Shown: positions 8,574-17,650, counted from the first letter of the stretch. The stretch: 43,617 nucleotides of DNA from Oricola nitratireducens (GCF_014904745.1 NZ_JACZCS010000027.1:1-43617), one strand, 5' to 3'. Program-made: numbers and translations. The notes: generated from the letters alone by a model not told the origin.

Positions 8574-8670
8574 GGGGTGAAATGGTTACCCGTCCCCGGA
8601 ACCAGTGAAAATACGTTGACCTCAAACTAAATTTTGCTAGGCTTTCTCCCGATTGCGGAGGAACGATTGC

Positions 8671-9831
8671 ATGACGGACGGCGGTGTCACGGTTCTTGTC
8701 GGAACAACGAAGGGCGCGTTTCTGGTTTCGGGCGGCGAGGATCGCAGCAACTGGTCGGTCTCCGGGCCATTCTGCGACGGCTGGCCGATCAACCACGTCA
8801 TCGGCGATCCGGAGACCGGAACGCTCTGGGCCGGCGGTGGCGGCGACTGGCACGGCGCGGGCATCTGGCGCTCCGAGGACGGCGGCGAGACGTGGGAACT
8901 GACCAAACTCACCAGGGGCACGATGGACGAATGGGCCGCCAACGATCCCGATTTCGCGGCAATGACCGGCTGGACGGATACGCCGCCGCCGTTCGGGGAG
9001 CAGTTCTCGCAAGTCTGGTCGCTGCATTACGCCCATGGCACGCTCTATGCCGGCACCAAGCCGGCTAGGTTCCTCGCGAGCCAAGACGGCGGCAAGACGT
9101 GGGAGCATCTCGAGGGGCTGGCCAACCATCCTTCCGCCGACAGCTGGAATCCGGGCGCGGCCGGCCTCGTGCTGCACACCATCGTTTCCGATCCCGCGGA
9201 TCCGGACAAGATGTGGATCGGCATCTCGGCGGCGGGCGTCTTTGCCACCGAGGACGGCGGCCAGACGTGGGAGCGGCGCAATCGCCTCTCCAACGCCGAA
9301 GCCTGCGGACATCACGAGCATCCTGCCGCGCCCCGCGACGGCGAAACCGGCCATTGCGTTCACAACATGATGCGCGCGCCGGGCGACGGCGATCTGCTCT
9401 ACCAGCAGAACCATCACGGCGTGTGGCGCTCGGCCGATGGCGGCCGCAGCTGGGACGACATCACCGTCGGCCTGCCGTCGACCTTCGGCTTCCCGATCCG
9501 CGTCCATCCGCGCGATCCGGAGACGATCTGGACCATGCCGCTCAACGGCGACATGGCGGGCCGTTTTCCGCCCGACGCGGCGGCCGCGGTCTGGCGGTCG
9601 CGCGACGGCGGACAAAGCTGGCGGGACATGCGCGCGGGATTGCCGCAGGAAGCCTGTTTCTTCACCGTGCTGCGCCAGGCGATGGGCGGCGACCGGCGCG
9701 ATCCGGCCGGCATCTATTTCGGGACCAATTCGGGCTCCGTCTTCGCCTCCACCGACGAGGGAGACAGCTGGCAGGAGATCGCGCGGCACATGCCGACGAT
9801 TCTGGCGGTGGAGGTTCTGGACCGGGGGTAA
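8671..9831 (+). CDS. BNR/Asp-box beta-propeller protein (exo-alpha-sialidase-like fold, function unknown)
   Basis: A 386-residue protein with six Asp-box motifs of the form S-x-D-x-G-x-x-W: SEDGGETW, SQDGGKTW, TEDGGQTW, SADGGRSW, SRDGGQSW and STDEGDSW. These mark a beta-propeller of the sialidase/VPS10 type. No signal peptide is visible after the ATG at 8671 (MTDGGVTVLVGTTKGAFLVS), so it is probably cytoplasmic, and the catalytic residues of true sialidases are not apparent. A good Shine-Dalgarno (GGAGGAAC) precedes the start. It is convergent with the CRTAC1-like gene 16 bp away. Proteins of this kind are common in proteobacteria but their role is unknown; the name sialidase in databases reflects the fold only. 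Confidence 0.8.
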   Translation: MTDGGVTVLVGTTKGAFLVSGGEDRSNWSVSGPFCDGWPINHVIGDPETGTLWAGGGGDWHGAGIWRSEDGGETWELTKLTRGTMDEWAANDPDFAAMTGWTDTPPPFGEQFSQVWSLHYAHGTLYAGTKPARFLASQDGGKTWEHLEGLANHPSADSWNPGAAGLVLHTIVSDPADPDKMWIGISAAGVFATEDGGQTWERRNRLSNAEACGHHEHPAAPRDGETGHCVHNMMRAPGDGDLLYQQNHHGVWRSADGGRSWDDITVGLPSTFGFPIRVHPRDPETIWTMPLNGDMAGRFPPDAAAAVWRSRDGGQSWRDMRAGLPQEACFFTVLRQAMGGDRRDPAGIYFGTNSGSVFASTDEGDSWQEIARHMPTILAVEVLDRG

Positions 9832-9847
9832 GTCGCAGCGTGGGGCT

Positions 9848-11521
9848 TTACTCCGGCGGATACCAGTACTGCGCCTGCTCCGACCCCTTCCGGATGACGA
9901 CGAAATTGTTGGCGAAGACGCGGTAGGGGGCGCTCCATTCGCCGTCGGGCCACTGGATTCGGATCTGGGCGCGCTCGGCGGTGCCGGTGCCGACATGGAT
10001 GAACCCGGCCGAGCCGGAGGCATGGCCGCCGCCGACATGCACCTTGCGGGTGCGCGTCTCGTTGCCGGACTTGACGGTGACGGTCGCGCCGATGGCGTCG
10101 CGGTTCACGCCCTTCTGCTGCAGTTCGATTTCCAGCCAGTTGCCCATCGGCCGCGCGCCGGTTTCGGTCTTGGCGCCGCAATTGCGGAACAGGCTCACCG
10201 GCGCCTCGCGGTTGACGACGGCGAGGTCGAGCATGCCGTCCATGTTGAAATCGGCGACCGCCGCGCCGCGGCCGCGCCGGGGCAGCGCGATGCCGGCCTT
10301 GTCGCCGGCCTCGACGAAGCCGCCGCCTGCCTTGCCGAGCAGCATGTTGTCAGGATCGTAGGAGGCGAAATCCTGCATCTGCTGGACATTGCCCTTGGCG
10401 ATGAACAGGTCGAGCCGTCCGTCATTGTTGAAATCGTCGAAATCGGCGTGCCAGCCGGTCGAGGGCTTCAGATCGTCGCCGGTATAGGGGCGGTGCGCGG
10501 TGGCGCCCTCGTCGAAGGCGATGTCGCGATAGACCGGCCGGTCCGGCTCGGCCTCGTCGTCCAGCGTCTCCAGCTTGGTGTCGCCCATCGAGGTCAGCGC
10601 GTATTCCGGATAGCCGTCCGCGTTCAGGTCGGCCTCGGCGATGCCCATGCCCCAGATCTGCACGCTGCGCCAGCCGTCCGACTTGCGGTAGGGCCGGGGC
10701 GGCTTGCCGGGCACGATGCGCCAGAGCTGTTCCTCGCCGTCGCGGTAATATTGCCGGTCATTGGTGATGCGCAGGTCCGGCTCGCCGGTGTGGTTCCAGT
10801 CGGTGAACAGCATCGACAGCGCGCAATAGCCGGGCGACAGCGGGAACTGCTCCGAATAGTCCGGCGTGTCCTTGCCTTGCGCCGGGCGGATGAAAACATT
10901 GTCGTGGCAGGTGCCCCAGGGCGATCCCGGCGCGGAGCGGTCGACATAGTTGCCGAAGGCGAGCGTCGGGAAGGGGAGACCCGGCTCGAAGGTCGCCGCA
11001 AACGCCGTCGACCAGGCCCGTCCGCCGTCGAAGGCGAGCGCCCGGTTGGCCTCGGTGAAGGTGCAGTCGGGGCCGCCCTTGAGAATGATGTTTTCGCCGA
11101 CGCGCAGCACGACGAGGTCGCGATGGCCGTCATTGTCGATGTCGATCGGATAAAGGCCGGTGACCTTCTCGCGGATATTGGCGGGCAGGGCGTCCGGCTT
11201 TTCCTCGAACCGCAACTCGCCGCCGATGTCGGAGTGGTTGACATAGAGGCTTGCCGGGCTGGTGCCGCCGGCAATGGCGAGATCGGGAAGGCGGTCGCCG
11301 TTGCAGTCGAAGGCGGCGGCGCCGCCGCCGACGAAATATTCCCACGGCCCGGTATATTGGTGGTCGATGCCGGCGGCGAGCGCCTCCTCGACCATCACCG
11401 GCACATCCATGGTCAGTTCGGCATCCCTGTCCGGCGCGTCCTGTTCCGGCGCGTTTTGCGCGCGCAGCGGCGCCGCCGCGAAAAGGAGGGCCGCGAGGGC
11501 GAATGCGATCCTGTTGGTCAT
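9848..11521 (-). CDS. Secreted CRTAC1-like FG-GAP/ASPIC-UnbV protein
   Basis: A 557-residue exported protein with a signal peptide (MTNRIAFALAALLFAAAPLRA). It has at least five VCBS/FG-GAP calcium loops of the D-x-N-x-D-G-x-x-D-L type: DCNGDRLPDLAI, DIDNDGHRDLVV, DLNADGYPEYAL, DFNNDGRLDLFI and DFNMDGMLDLAV. These imply an integrin-like beta-propeller. The C-terminus (from GVNRDAIGATVTVKSG through VHVGGGHASGS to IRIQWPDG) is the ASPIC/UnbV domain. Its ATG overlaps the stop of the di-heme protein gene (ATGA, 11518-11521), so the two should be made together in fixed ratio in the periplasm. Function is unknown; CRTAC1-like proteins are usually seen as binding or scaffold proteins. Confidence 0.85.
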   Translation of the reverse strand: MTNRIAFALAALLFAAAPLRAQNAPEQDAPDRDAELTMDVPVMVEEALAAGIDHQYTGPWEYFVGGGAAAFDCNGDRLPDLAIAGGTSPASLYVNHSDIGGELRFEEKPDALPANIREKVTGLYPIDIDNDGHRDLVVLRVGENIILKGGPDCTFTEANRALAFDGGRAWSTAFAATFEPGLPFPTLAFGNYVDRSAPGSPWGTCHDNVFIRPAQGKDTPDYSEQFPLSPGYCALSMLFTDWNHTGEPDLRITNDRQYYRDGEEQLWRIVPGKPPRPYRKSDGWRSVQIWGMGIAEADLNADGYPEYALTSMGDTKLETLDDEAEPDRPVYRDIAFDEGATAHRPYTGDDLKPSTGWHADFDDFNNDGRLDLFIAKGNVQQMQDFASYDPDNMLLGKAGGGFVEAGDKAGIALPRRGRGAAVADFNMDGMLDLAVVNREAPVSLFRNCGAKTETGARPMGNWLEIELQQKGVNRDAIGATVTVKSGNETRTRKVHVGGGHASGSAGFIHVGTGTAERAQIRIQWPDGEWSAPYRVFANNFVVIRKGSEQAQYWYPPE

Positions 11522-12927
11522 GGTTCGATCACCAGTGTCTTGAGATAGGCGATGAGGGCGCTGCGCGCGCCGTCGTCGAGGCCGATATACGCGTCGCGCG
11601 AGGCGCGCGCCTCGCCGCCATGGGCGCGGATGACGCCGTCGAGCGTCGTGAAGTCGCCGCGATGGCCATAGGGCGCGGTCGAGCCGATGCCCCAGATTTC
11701 GGTCGTCTGGAATTCGTTGCGCTCGACGAAGCGCTGCGACAGCAATTCGTTGCCGAGCGCGGCGACCTGCCGGTCGGTTATGACATGGCGCTTGAGGTCT
11801 CCGAACAGCGGCACGAGAACTTCGCCCTTGTCGTTACGCTCGAGGGTCTTCGTCCAGTCGAGCAGCGAGAGGTCGTAGACCGCGCCCTCGATCTCGCCGG
11901 CGCGCAACGTGCCCGCCGCGTCGAACGGGCCGGGATCGGCGAAGTCGAGGCTCTTCAGGGGCAGGGCGCGCACGTGGCAGGAGTTGCAGCCGATCGCGTC
12001 GAAGGCGGTGCTACCCTGTTTCGCCGCCGCCTGCCATGCGGCGTCGGCGGGCTGCATGACCGTCGGCGCCGGCCGAGAGGCCTGCCAGGCGACGAGGGCG
12101 GAAATGTCGCCGTCGGAGAGTTCGTGCGCATGCCCGTCCTCGTCGAAATCGGCCTCGCCGGTCCAGCGCGCGCCGAAACGTTCCTCGGCCTCCATGCCAT
12201 GGTGCTGGTTCATGGCGTTGATGGTGAACTGGCGCAGCGAGGTCATCACGCCCTTCTGGCTGAACGGCCGGACGACGAGGTCGGTGTCGACGCCCTCGAT
12301 CTCGTGCAGGTCGAGAATGCCGTCCGGCAGGGCGGTGATGCGGCCGAACCCGACCCCCTTGGTTTCGAGCGCCGCGGTCACGGGCTCGCCCTTCTGGCGC
12401 GCGGCGTGCAGCGCCGCCTTGCGGATCGCGTGCAGGTCGGCGGTCATCTCGCGCGCCAGCAGTTCGACCAGCCCGGCGCCCATCAGGTGGTTGGTGTTGC
12501 GCTCGTTGGAGAATTGCGGGTCGGTGGTGTCGAAGTCGGCGTTGGTGAAGCCCTCGTTGACGAAGACGTTGACCGTGAAATCGCCGGCGCCGCCCATCAC
12601 GGGCTCGCGATGACAGCTCGAACAGGAGTTGGACTCCGTGCCGGCGATGCGCTGAAAGATGTTGTCGGGAGGGCGCTTGCGCTTCGTCGGGATGATGGCC
12701 TGGGTGGCCATCTTGCGCCCGGCGCCGTCCAGTTCGGTGAATTTCGCGCCGAACAGGCGCTCCCCACTGGCGATCAGCGCGTCGAGGGCCGCGCGGTCGA
12801 GCGTGCCGGTCAGCTTCGACTGGTCGACATGGGAGTTGATGGCGCGCTCGGCCCACGGCACGTCGCCGGCGGCGGCCGGGCTGGCGCAAAGGACCGCAAG
12901 CGCGATCGCGGACAGACGGTTCATCAT
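11518..12927 (-). CDS. Di-heme cytochrome c peroxidase-like oxidoreductase (DHOR type)
   Basis: A 469-residue periplasmic protein with a signal peptide (NRLSAIALAVLCASPAAA) and two haem c sites, CSSCH at about residues 102-106 and CNSCH at about 314-318. The segments RQFTINAMNQHHGMEAEERF, WGIGSTAPYGHRGDFTTL and RSALIAYLKTL fit the di-heme oxidoreductase/peroxidase superfamily. Such proteins pass electrons to peroxide or to an unknown acceptor. The start at 12927 (ATG ATG AAC) lies 4 bp after the ROK regulator's stop and overlaps nothing; the long frame running back to 13131 is inside the regulator gene. The CRTAC1-like gene begins in its stop codon. Electron donor, substrate and link with xylose are unknown. 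Confidence 0.82.
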   Translation of the reverse strand: MMNRLSAIALAVLCASPAAAGDVPWAERAINSHVDQSKLTGTLDRAALDALIASGERLFGAKFTELDGAGRKMATQAIIPTKRKRPPDNIFQRIAGTESNSCSSCHREPVMGGAGDFTVNVFVNEGFTNADFDTTDPQFSNERNTNHLMGAGLVELLAREMTADLHAIRKAALHAARQKGEPVTAALETKGVGFGRITALPDGILDLHEIEGVDTDLVVRPFSQKGVMTSLRQFTINAMNQHHGMEAEERFGARWTGEADFDEDGHAHELSDGDISALVAWQASRPAPTVMQPADAAWQAAAKQGSTAFDAIGCNSCHVRALPLKSLDFADPGPFDAAGTLRAGEIEGAVYDLSLLDWTKTLERNDKGEVLVPLFGDLKRHVITDRQVAALGNELLSQRFVERNEFQTTEIWGIGSTAPYGHRGDFTTLDGVIRAHGGEARASRDAYIGLDDGARSALIAYLKTLVIEP

Positions 12928-12931
12928 CGGA

Positions 12932-14155
12932 TCAGGACCTCGCCATTTCGCTGACCTTGTCGGCCTGGCTTTCGTCGATTTCGGACAGGGCGCCGATGCC
13001 GCAGCCTTCCAGGACGAGCGGCATCTCGTCCACATAGAGGTCGATCGGAATGTCCCTGGCTGCAAAGGCATTGGAATTCTCCAGGATTTCGCGCAGCGCC
13101 GGCTCCATGAGATCGAAGGCAATCGCGCCATGGCCGACGAAAACGACCCGGAACGGATCGACCAGCGCGAAAATACCCGCCAGGCCCGATCCTAGCGCAC
13201 GACCGGCGGAAGCGAAAGTTTCGCGCGCCAGTTCGTCGCCCTCGCGCGCCGCATTGGCGATGCGCGCGATCTCGCCGGGGACGACATGGCTTGCGGGTTT
13301 CATGTCGCCGGGCTGGCCGCGAAACCGGCGCACGATGGCGTAATCGCCGGCATAGGCCTCGATGCAGCCCTTCGAGCCGCAGCGGCACAGCGCGCCATCG
13401 GATTCGAACAGCATGTGGCCGAACTCGGTGCCGGACGACTTGGTGCCGTTGATGATCTGGCCGCGCAGGAACAGGCCCATCCCGACGCCGTGGGCGAGGA
13501 GGATGGCGGCGAAATTGCAGCTGTAGAGCCGCGGGTCGCGCCAGTTGAGCGCCTTGGCGATCAGGTCGCAGTCATTGGCGATGCGGACCGGCGCGCGAAA
13601 TTCCTCACTGAGCCAGCGTCCGATCGGAATGTTGGTCAGCGGGGTCATCGGCGAGCGAAGGACATTTTTTCCGGCGATGTCGGTGGTGCCCTGGACGCCG
13701 ACCCAGATCCGGGCAAGCTGGTCATTGTCGAGCCCGGAGGCGTCCCAGGTCTGGCGGATCTCGGAAACCAGCGCCTGGCGGAAGGCGTCCATGGTGAGGT
13801 TCGCCATGTCGAGATGGAAGTCCTGATGCGCGATCACGGTGCCGGCAAAGTCGATGATGGTGACATTGACCGCGCCGATCTTCAAAATGATCAGCACCGC
13901 GTGGCGGAACCGCGGATTGATCGACAGGTTGACGCTCGGCCGGCCACGTCCGGTGCTGGCGCCGGTTTCGCTGCCGCGCGCGACAAGGATGCCCTCGGCG
14001 ATCAGGTCGCTGGATATGGTCGAGACCGTCGCGGCGCTCAGTGCCGTCGACTGGGCGATTTCCCCGCGGCTGACCGCTCCCTTGCGGCGCACGATCTGGA
14101 TGATGCGCAGCCTGTTTCGTCTTCGCATATCGTCGGAGCGAAGTACCACTGTCAT
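12932..14155 (-). CDS. ROK-family transcriptional regulator, probable repressor of the xylFHG operon
   Basis: A 407-residue sugar-responsive regulator. The N-terminal winged helix (RNRLRIIQIVRRKGAVSRG, then SAATVSTISSDLIAEGI) is followed by a ROK sugar-kinase-like domain with the zinc motif CRCGSKGCIEAY and the preceding GHML. The ATG at 14155 was chosen because GAGGAGG stands upstream; the in-frame extension to 14224 is not conserved-looking. It is divergent from xylF with a 210-bp shared control region. ROK regulators next to xylFHG in rhizobia act as xylose-responsive repressors, so XylR is the likely role. Oddly, it is also the first gene of a coupled operon with a di-heme protein and a CRTAC1-like protein. 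Confidence 0.85.
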   Translation of the reverse strand: MTVVLRSDDMRRRNRLRIIQIVRRKGAVSRGEIAQSTALSAATVSTISSDLIAEGILVARGSETGASTGRGRPSVNLSINPRFRHAVLIILKIGAVNVTIIDFAGTVIAHQDFHLDMANLTMDAFRQALVSEIRQTWDASGLDNDQLARIWVGVQGTTDIAGKNVLRSPMTPLTNIPIGRWLSEEFRAPVRIANDCDLIAKALNWRDPRLYSCNFAAILLAHGVGMGLFLRGQIINGTKSSGTEFGHMLFESDGALCRCGSKGCIEAYAGDYAIVRRFRGQPGDMKPASHVVPGEIARIANAAREGDELARETFASAGRALGSGLAGIFALVDPFRVVFVGHGAIAFDLMEPALREILENSNAFAARDIPIDLYVDEMPLVLEGCGIGALSEIDESQADKVSEMARS

Positions 14156-14365
14156 TGGCCCGGCCGCCTCCTCACGTTCCGGGTGCGATGCAAAAATTTC
14201 ATTTGCATTGCAACAAGTTGTCACATTTCCGTTTCATGTTGACATGCAAGCCCTTTTGAGTCACGATTTTTTTTGAGGCTTGAAATAAAGGGCTTCAAGG
14301 CGGGCCGAACAGTCGTTGTTCCGGTCCTGTTCAGCAGTTGCATTTCTATGCACCGGGAGGATTAC
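14156..14365. promoter_or_regulatory. Divergent control region between the ROK regulator and xylF
   Basis: This AT-richer 210-bp gap must carry promoters for both directions. Toward xylF, TTGACA at 14239-14244 is a perfect -35 hexamer, but the best -10 at the right distance (CACGAT, 14262-14267) is weak. CAACAAGTTG at 14211-14220 is a 10-bp palindrome-like sequence, and TTGCATTGCAA surrounds it; either could be part of the ROK operator. A long run of T at about 14267-14274 follows. xylF has its own strong Shine-Dalgarno (GGGAGGA) before 14366. Confidence 0.4.
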
Positions 14366-15403
14366 ATGAAAAAGATTGCAAGCGCGCTCCTAGCGGGCGT
14401 TGTGTTGTCGGTATCTATGGCCGGCGCGGCATGGGCCGATGGCAAGAAGATCGGCGTTTCCTGGTCGAATTTCCAGGAAGAGCGCTGGAAGACCGATGAA
14501 GCGGCCATGAAGGGAGCCATCGAGGCGAATGGCGACACCTATGTCTCGACCGACGCCCAGTCGTCCGCCTCCAAGCAGCTTTCCGACGTGGAGAGCCTGA
14601 TGGCTCAGGGCGTCGACGCACTCATCGTGCTGGCGCAGGACACGCAGGCGATCATCCCGGCGGTGCAGGCCGCTGCCGACGAGGGTGTGCCGGTTATCGC
14701 CTATGACCGCCTGATCGAAGACAGCCGCGCCTTCTACCTGACCTTCGACAATGTCGAAGTCGGCCGCATGCAGGCACGCGCCGTTCTCGCGGCGGCCCCG
14801 AAGGGCAACTACGTGATGATCAAGGGCTCGCCCACCGATCCGAACTCCGACTTCCTGCGCGGCGGCCAGCAGGAAATCCTGCAGCCGGCCCTCGACGCCG
14901 GTGATATCAAGATCGTCGGCGAGGCTTATACCGACGGCTGGCTTCCGGCCAACGCCCAGCGCAACATGGAGCAGATCCTGACCGCGCAGGACAACAAGGT
15001 CGACGCGGTGGTCGCGTCCAATGACGGCACCGCCGGCGGCGTCGTTGCCGCGCTTGCGGCACAGGGAATGGCCGGCCAGGTACCGGTCTCGGGCCAGGAC
15101 GGCGACCACGCGGCTCTCAACCGCGTTGCCAAGGGCACGCAGACCGTCAGTGTCTGGAAGGATGCTCGCGATCTGGGCAAGAATGCCGGCGAGATCGCTG
15201 CAAAGCTGGCCAGCGGCATCGCGATGGCCGACATCGACGGTGCAATCGAGTGGACATCGCCCGCGGGAACGACGATGACCGCCAAGTTCCTGGCTCCGGT
15301 TCCGATCACCAAGGACAATCTCGATGTGGTCGTGGATGCCGGCTGGATCACCAAGGAAGAACTCTGCCAGGGTGTCACCAACGGTCCGTCCCCCTGTAAC
15401 TGA
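14366..15403 (+). CDS. xylF: D-xylose ABC transporter, periplasmic xylose-binding protein
   Basis: The binding protein delivers D-xylose to the XylHG importer. The 345-residue precursor has a signal peptide (MKKIASALLAGVVLSVSMAG then AAWA) and reads as XylF throughout: IGVSWSNFQEERWKTDE, SDVESLMAQGVDALIVLAQD, PVIAYDRLIEDSRAFYLTFD, KGSPTDPNSDFLRGGQQEI, DAVVASNDGTAGGVVAAL and VPVSGQDGDHAALNRVAKG. The ATG at 14366 follows GGGAGGATTAC; the longer frame to 14273 would place the signal peptide internally. A stable hairpin lies between it and xylH, as is usual where the binding protein must be made in excess. Confidence 0.95.
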   Translation: MKKIASALLAGVVLSVSMAGAAWADGKKIGVSWSNFQEERWKTDEAAMKGAIEANGDTYVSTDAQSSASKQLSDVESLMAQGVDALIVLAQDTQAIIPAVQAAADEGVPVIAYDRLIEDSRAFYLTFDNVEVGRMQARAVLAAAPKGNYVMIKGSPTDPNSDFLRGGQQEILQPALDAGDIKIVGEAYTDGWLPANAQRNMEQILTAQDNKVDAVVASNDGTAGGVVAALAAQGMAGQVPVSGQDGDHAALNRVAKGTQTVSVWKDARDLGKNAGEIAAKLASGIAMADIDGAIEWTSPAGTTMTAKFLAPVPITKDNLDVVVDAGWITKEELCQGVTNGPSPCN

Positions 15404-15433
15404 CATTCATCATCTGTTACAGAATGCGTGACT

Positions 15434-15463
15434 GATGCCCCCATCCTTTGGGGTGGGGGCATC
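15434..15463 (+). terminator. Hairpin in the xylF-xylH gap (attenuator or mRNA stabiliser)
   Basis: GATGCCCCCA at 15434-15443 pairs perfectly with TGGGGGCATC at 15454-15463. Three more pairs (TCC with GGG) extend the stem to 13 bp around a TTTG loop. There is no run of T after it, so full termination is unlikely. Such hairpins after a binding-protein gene usually protect the upstream message or reduce readthrough, giving more XylF than XylHG. Confidence 0.7.
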
Positions 15464-15488
15464 TCAATGCTTGGACCCGGACACGGCT

Positions 15489-16787
15489 ATGACTGACACT
15501 TCCTCTGCAGCGACCGCGCAACCGGTGAAGCCCCGCAACTTTTTCGCAGCGCTGGAAATCGATACGCGGCTTCTGGGCATGGTGGGCGCTTTCATCCTGA
15601 TCTGCGTCATCTTCAGCCTGTTGACCGACGGGCGCTTCATGACGCCGCGCAACATCTTCAACCTGACGATCCAGACGGCCTCCGTCGCGATCATGGCGAC
15701 GGGCATGGTGTTCGTGATCGTCACCCGCCATATCGACCTGTCGGTAGGTTCGCTGCTGGCGACATGCTCGGCTGTCATGGCGATGATACAGACGGTCGTG
15801 ACGCCGGACTGGCTGGGGCTTGGCCTGAACCATCCGGCGACGGCGCCTATCGCCATCATTGCAGGTATCATCACGGGGCTGGCGATCGGCGCCTTCCAGG
15901 GCTGGCTGATCGGCTACCTGACGATCCCCGCTTTCATCGTGACACTGGGCGGCTACCTGGTCTGGCGCAACGTGGCCTGGTACCTGACCACCGGTCAGAC
16001 GATCGGGCCGCTCGACAAGAACTTCCAGCTGTTCGGCGGCATCAACGGCACGCTCGGACAAACCTGGAGCTGGATCTTCGCTGCGTTCGCCATCGTCGGC
16101 GCCCTCTATGTGCAGTTCAATGCGCGCCGGACCAAGGTCAAGCACGAGTTCCCGGTGAAGCCGGTATGGGCGGAAGTGGTCATCGGCGCAATCATTGCGG
16201 CGGCGATCATCGGCTTCGTCGCGATCCTGAACGCGTATGAAATCCCGACCGCGCGGCTGCAGCGCATCTACGCTGCGCGCGGCGAGGTCATGCCGGACGG
16301 GCTGGTCGCCGGCTACGGGATCCCGATATCGGTCTTGTTGCTTATCCTGGTCGCCATCGTGATGACGATCGTGGCGCAGCGCACGCGGCTCGGCCGTTAC
16401 ATCTTCGCCACCGGCGGCAACCCGGAAGCGTCGCAGCTGGCCGGCATCAACACGCGTTTTCTGACGGTCAAGGTCTTCGCGATCATGGGAGCCCTTTGCG
16501 CGCTGTCGGCGATCGTCGCCTCGTCGCGCCAGACCTTCCATTCCAACGACATCGGCACGCTTGACGAACTGCGAGTCATCGCCGCGGCGGTGATTGGCGG
16601 CACGGCGCTGTCCGGCGGTCTTGGAACCATTTACGGGGCCATTCTCGGCGCGCTGATCATGCAGAGCCTGCAATCGGGGATGGCGATGGTCGGCGTCGAC
16701 GCGCCGTTCCAGAACATCGTGGTCGGAACGGTACTGGTGGTCGCCGTGCTTATCGATATCATCTACCGCCGGCGGACGGGAGACTGA
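15489..16787 (+). CDS. xylH: D-xylose ABC transporter, permease
   Basis: The membrane channel of the xylose importer, 432 residues, with about ten hydrophobic segments. Typical sugar-permease (BPD_transp_2) stretches are visible: [73 protein letters not shown] and [20 protein letters not shown]. The cytoplasmic N-terminus is [19 protein letters not shown]. The ATG at 15489 was preferred to the ATG at 15435 in the same frame, because the latter lies inside the intergenic hairpin. xylG starts 2 bp after its stop (ACC ATG after TGA), so the two are translationally linked. Confidence 0.93.
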   Translation: MTDTSSAATAQPVKPRNFFAALEIDTRLLGMVGAFILICVIFSLLTDGRFMTPRNIFNLTIQTASVAIMATGMVFVIVTRHIDLSVGSLLATCSAVMAMIQTVVTPDWLGLGLNHPATAPIAIIAGIITGLAIGAFQGWLIGYLTIPAFIVTLGGYLVWRNVAWYLTTGQTIGPLDKNFQLFGGINGTLGQTWSWIFAAFAIVGALYVQFNARRTKVKHEFPVKPVWAEVVIGAIIAAAIIGFVAILNAYEIPTARLQRIYAARGEVMPDGLVAGYGIPISVLLLILVAIVMTIVAQRTRLGRYIFATGGNPEASQLAGINTRFLTVKVFAIMGALCALSAIVASSRQTFHSNDIGTLDELRVIAAAVIGGTALSGGLGTIYGAILGALIMQSLQSGMAMVGVDAPFQNIVVGTVLVVAVLIDIIYRRRTGD

Positions 16788-16789
16788 CC

Positions 16790-17560
16790 ATGGCCGCGCC
16801 TCTTGTCGAACTGCGCCAGATGCAGAAATCATTCGGCGGCATTCATGCCGTCGACCATGTCTCGATCGACCTCAATCCCGGCGAGGTGGTCGGTGTGCTC
16901 GGCCACAACGGCGCCGGCAAGTCCGTGCTGATGAAGATGCTGTCGGGCGCCTTGCCGCGCGACGGCGGCGAGATCTGGATCAACGGCGCGCAGGCGACGA
17001 TCAACAATCCGCGTGATGCGCGCGACTACCAGATCGAGACGATCTACCAGTACCTGGCGCTCGCCGACAATCTGGACGCCGCCTCCAACCTGTTTCTCGG
17101 CCGCGAGCTGGTGACGCCGATGGGATTCCTCGACGACGCCACGATGGAAGCCGAGACGCGCAGGATTCTGGCGCGGCTCAATCCGAACTTCCGGCGTTTC
17201 CACACACCGGTTGCGGGGCTTTCGGGCGGGCAGCGGCAATCCGTCGCGATCGCGCGCGCGGTCTACTTCAACGCCAAGATCCTGATCATGGACGAACCGA
17301 CCGCCGCGCTCGGTGTGCAGGAAACGCGCATGGTCGCCGAACTGATCGAGCAGTTGAAGTCGGAGGGGATCGGCATCTTCCTGATCGACCACGACATCCA
17401 TCAGGTGAAACTCCTGTGCGACCGGGCGAATGTGATGAAGAACGGCCGGCTGGTCGGCACCGTCGAGGTCGACAAGGTCACCGAGGATGACATGCTCGGG
17501 ATGATCATCGCCGGCAAGTGTCCGCCGTCCGGCATTCCGGGGCCCGGTGCCATCGAGTGA
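16790..17560 (+). CDS. xylG: D-xylose ABC transporter, single-domain ATP-binding protein
   Basis: The ATPase that drives xylose import. At 256 residues it has one nucleotide-binding domain, as in rhizobial XylG/FrcA, unlike the two-domain 513-residue XylG of Escherichia coli. Visible motifs are Walker A GHNGAGKS, signature [14 protein letters not shown], Walker [13 protein letters not shown] and the H-loop region LIDHDIHQV. The Q-loop reads [11 protein letters not shown] where close relatives usually have IYQDLAL, so one acidic residue is replaced by tyrosine. A strong terminator follows directly, making it the last gene of xylFHG. No xylose isomerase or xylulokinase gene is present in the window. 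Confidence 0.92.
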   Translation: MAAPLVELRQMQKSFGGIHAVDHVSIDLNPGEVVGVLGHNGAGKSVLMKMLSGALPRDGGEIWINGAQATINNPRDARDYQIETIYQYLALADNLDAASNLFLGRELVTPMGFLDDATMEAETRRILARLNPNFRRFHTPVAGLSGGQRQSVAIARAVYFNAKILIMDEPTAALGVQETRMVAELIEQLKSEGIGIFLIDHDIHQVKLLCDRANVMKNGRLVGTVEVDKVTEDDMLGMIIAGKCPPSGIPGPGAIE

Positions 17561-17569
17561 CGATCTGCC

Positions 17570-17604
17570 ACAGCCCGGCCGAACACCGGCCGGGCTGTAT
17601 TTTT
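17570..17604 (+). terminator. Rho-independent terminator of xylFHG
   Basis: ACAGCCCGGCCG at 17570-17581 pairs perfectly with CGGCCGGGCTGT at 17587-17598 around the loop AACAC, and ATTTTT follows. It lies 9 bp after the xylG stop. Confidence 0.9.
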
Positions 17605-17650
17605 CGCAAAACATTCATATGAGAGTCGCCTTTGCTTGCGCATACGGCAC

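Noticed and set aside
9035-9831. Calling the BNR protein a sialidase
   Set aside because: Asp boxes show a beta-propeller only; no signal peptide and no evident catalytic residues.
9437-11548. A 703-codon plus-strand frame opposite the CRTAC1-like gene
   Set aside because: It runs through the end of the BNR gene and is antisense to a well-supported secreted protein; the translation has no recognisable domain.
12928-13131. N-terminal extension of the di-heme protein into the ROK gene
   Set aside because: The signal peptide begins at 12927, directly after the ROK stop; the extension would be internal to another gene.
15435-15488. Earlier ATG for xylH
   Set aside because: It lies inside the intergenic hairpin and lacks a ribosome-binding site; the ATG at 15489 gives the expected XylH N-terminus.
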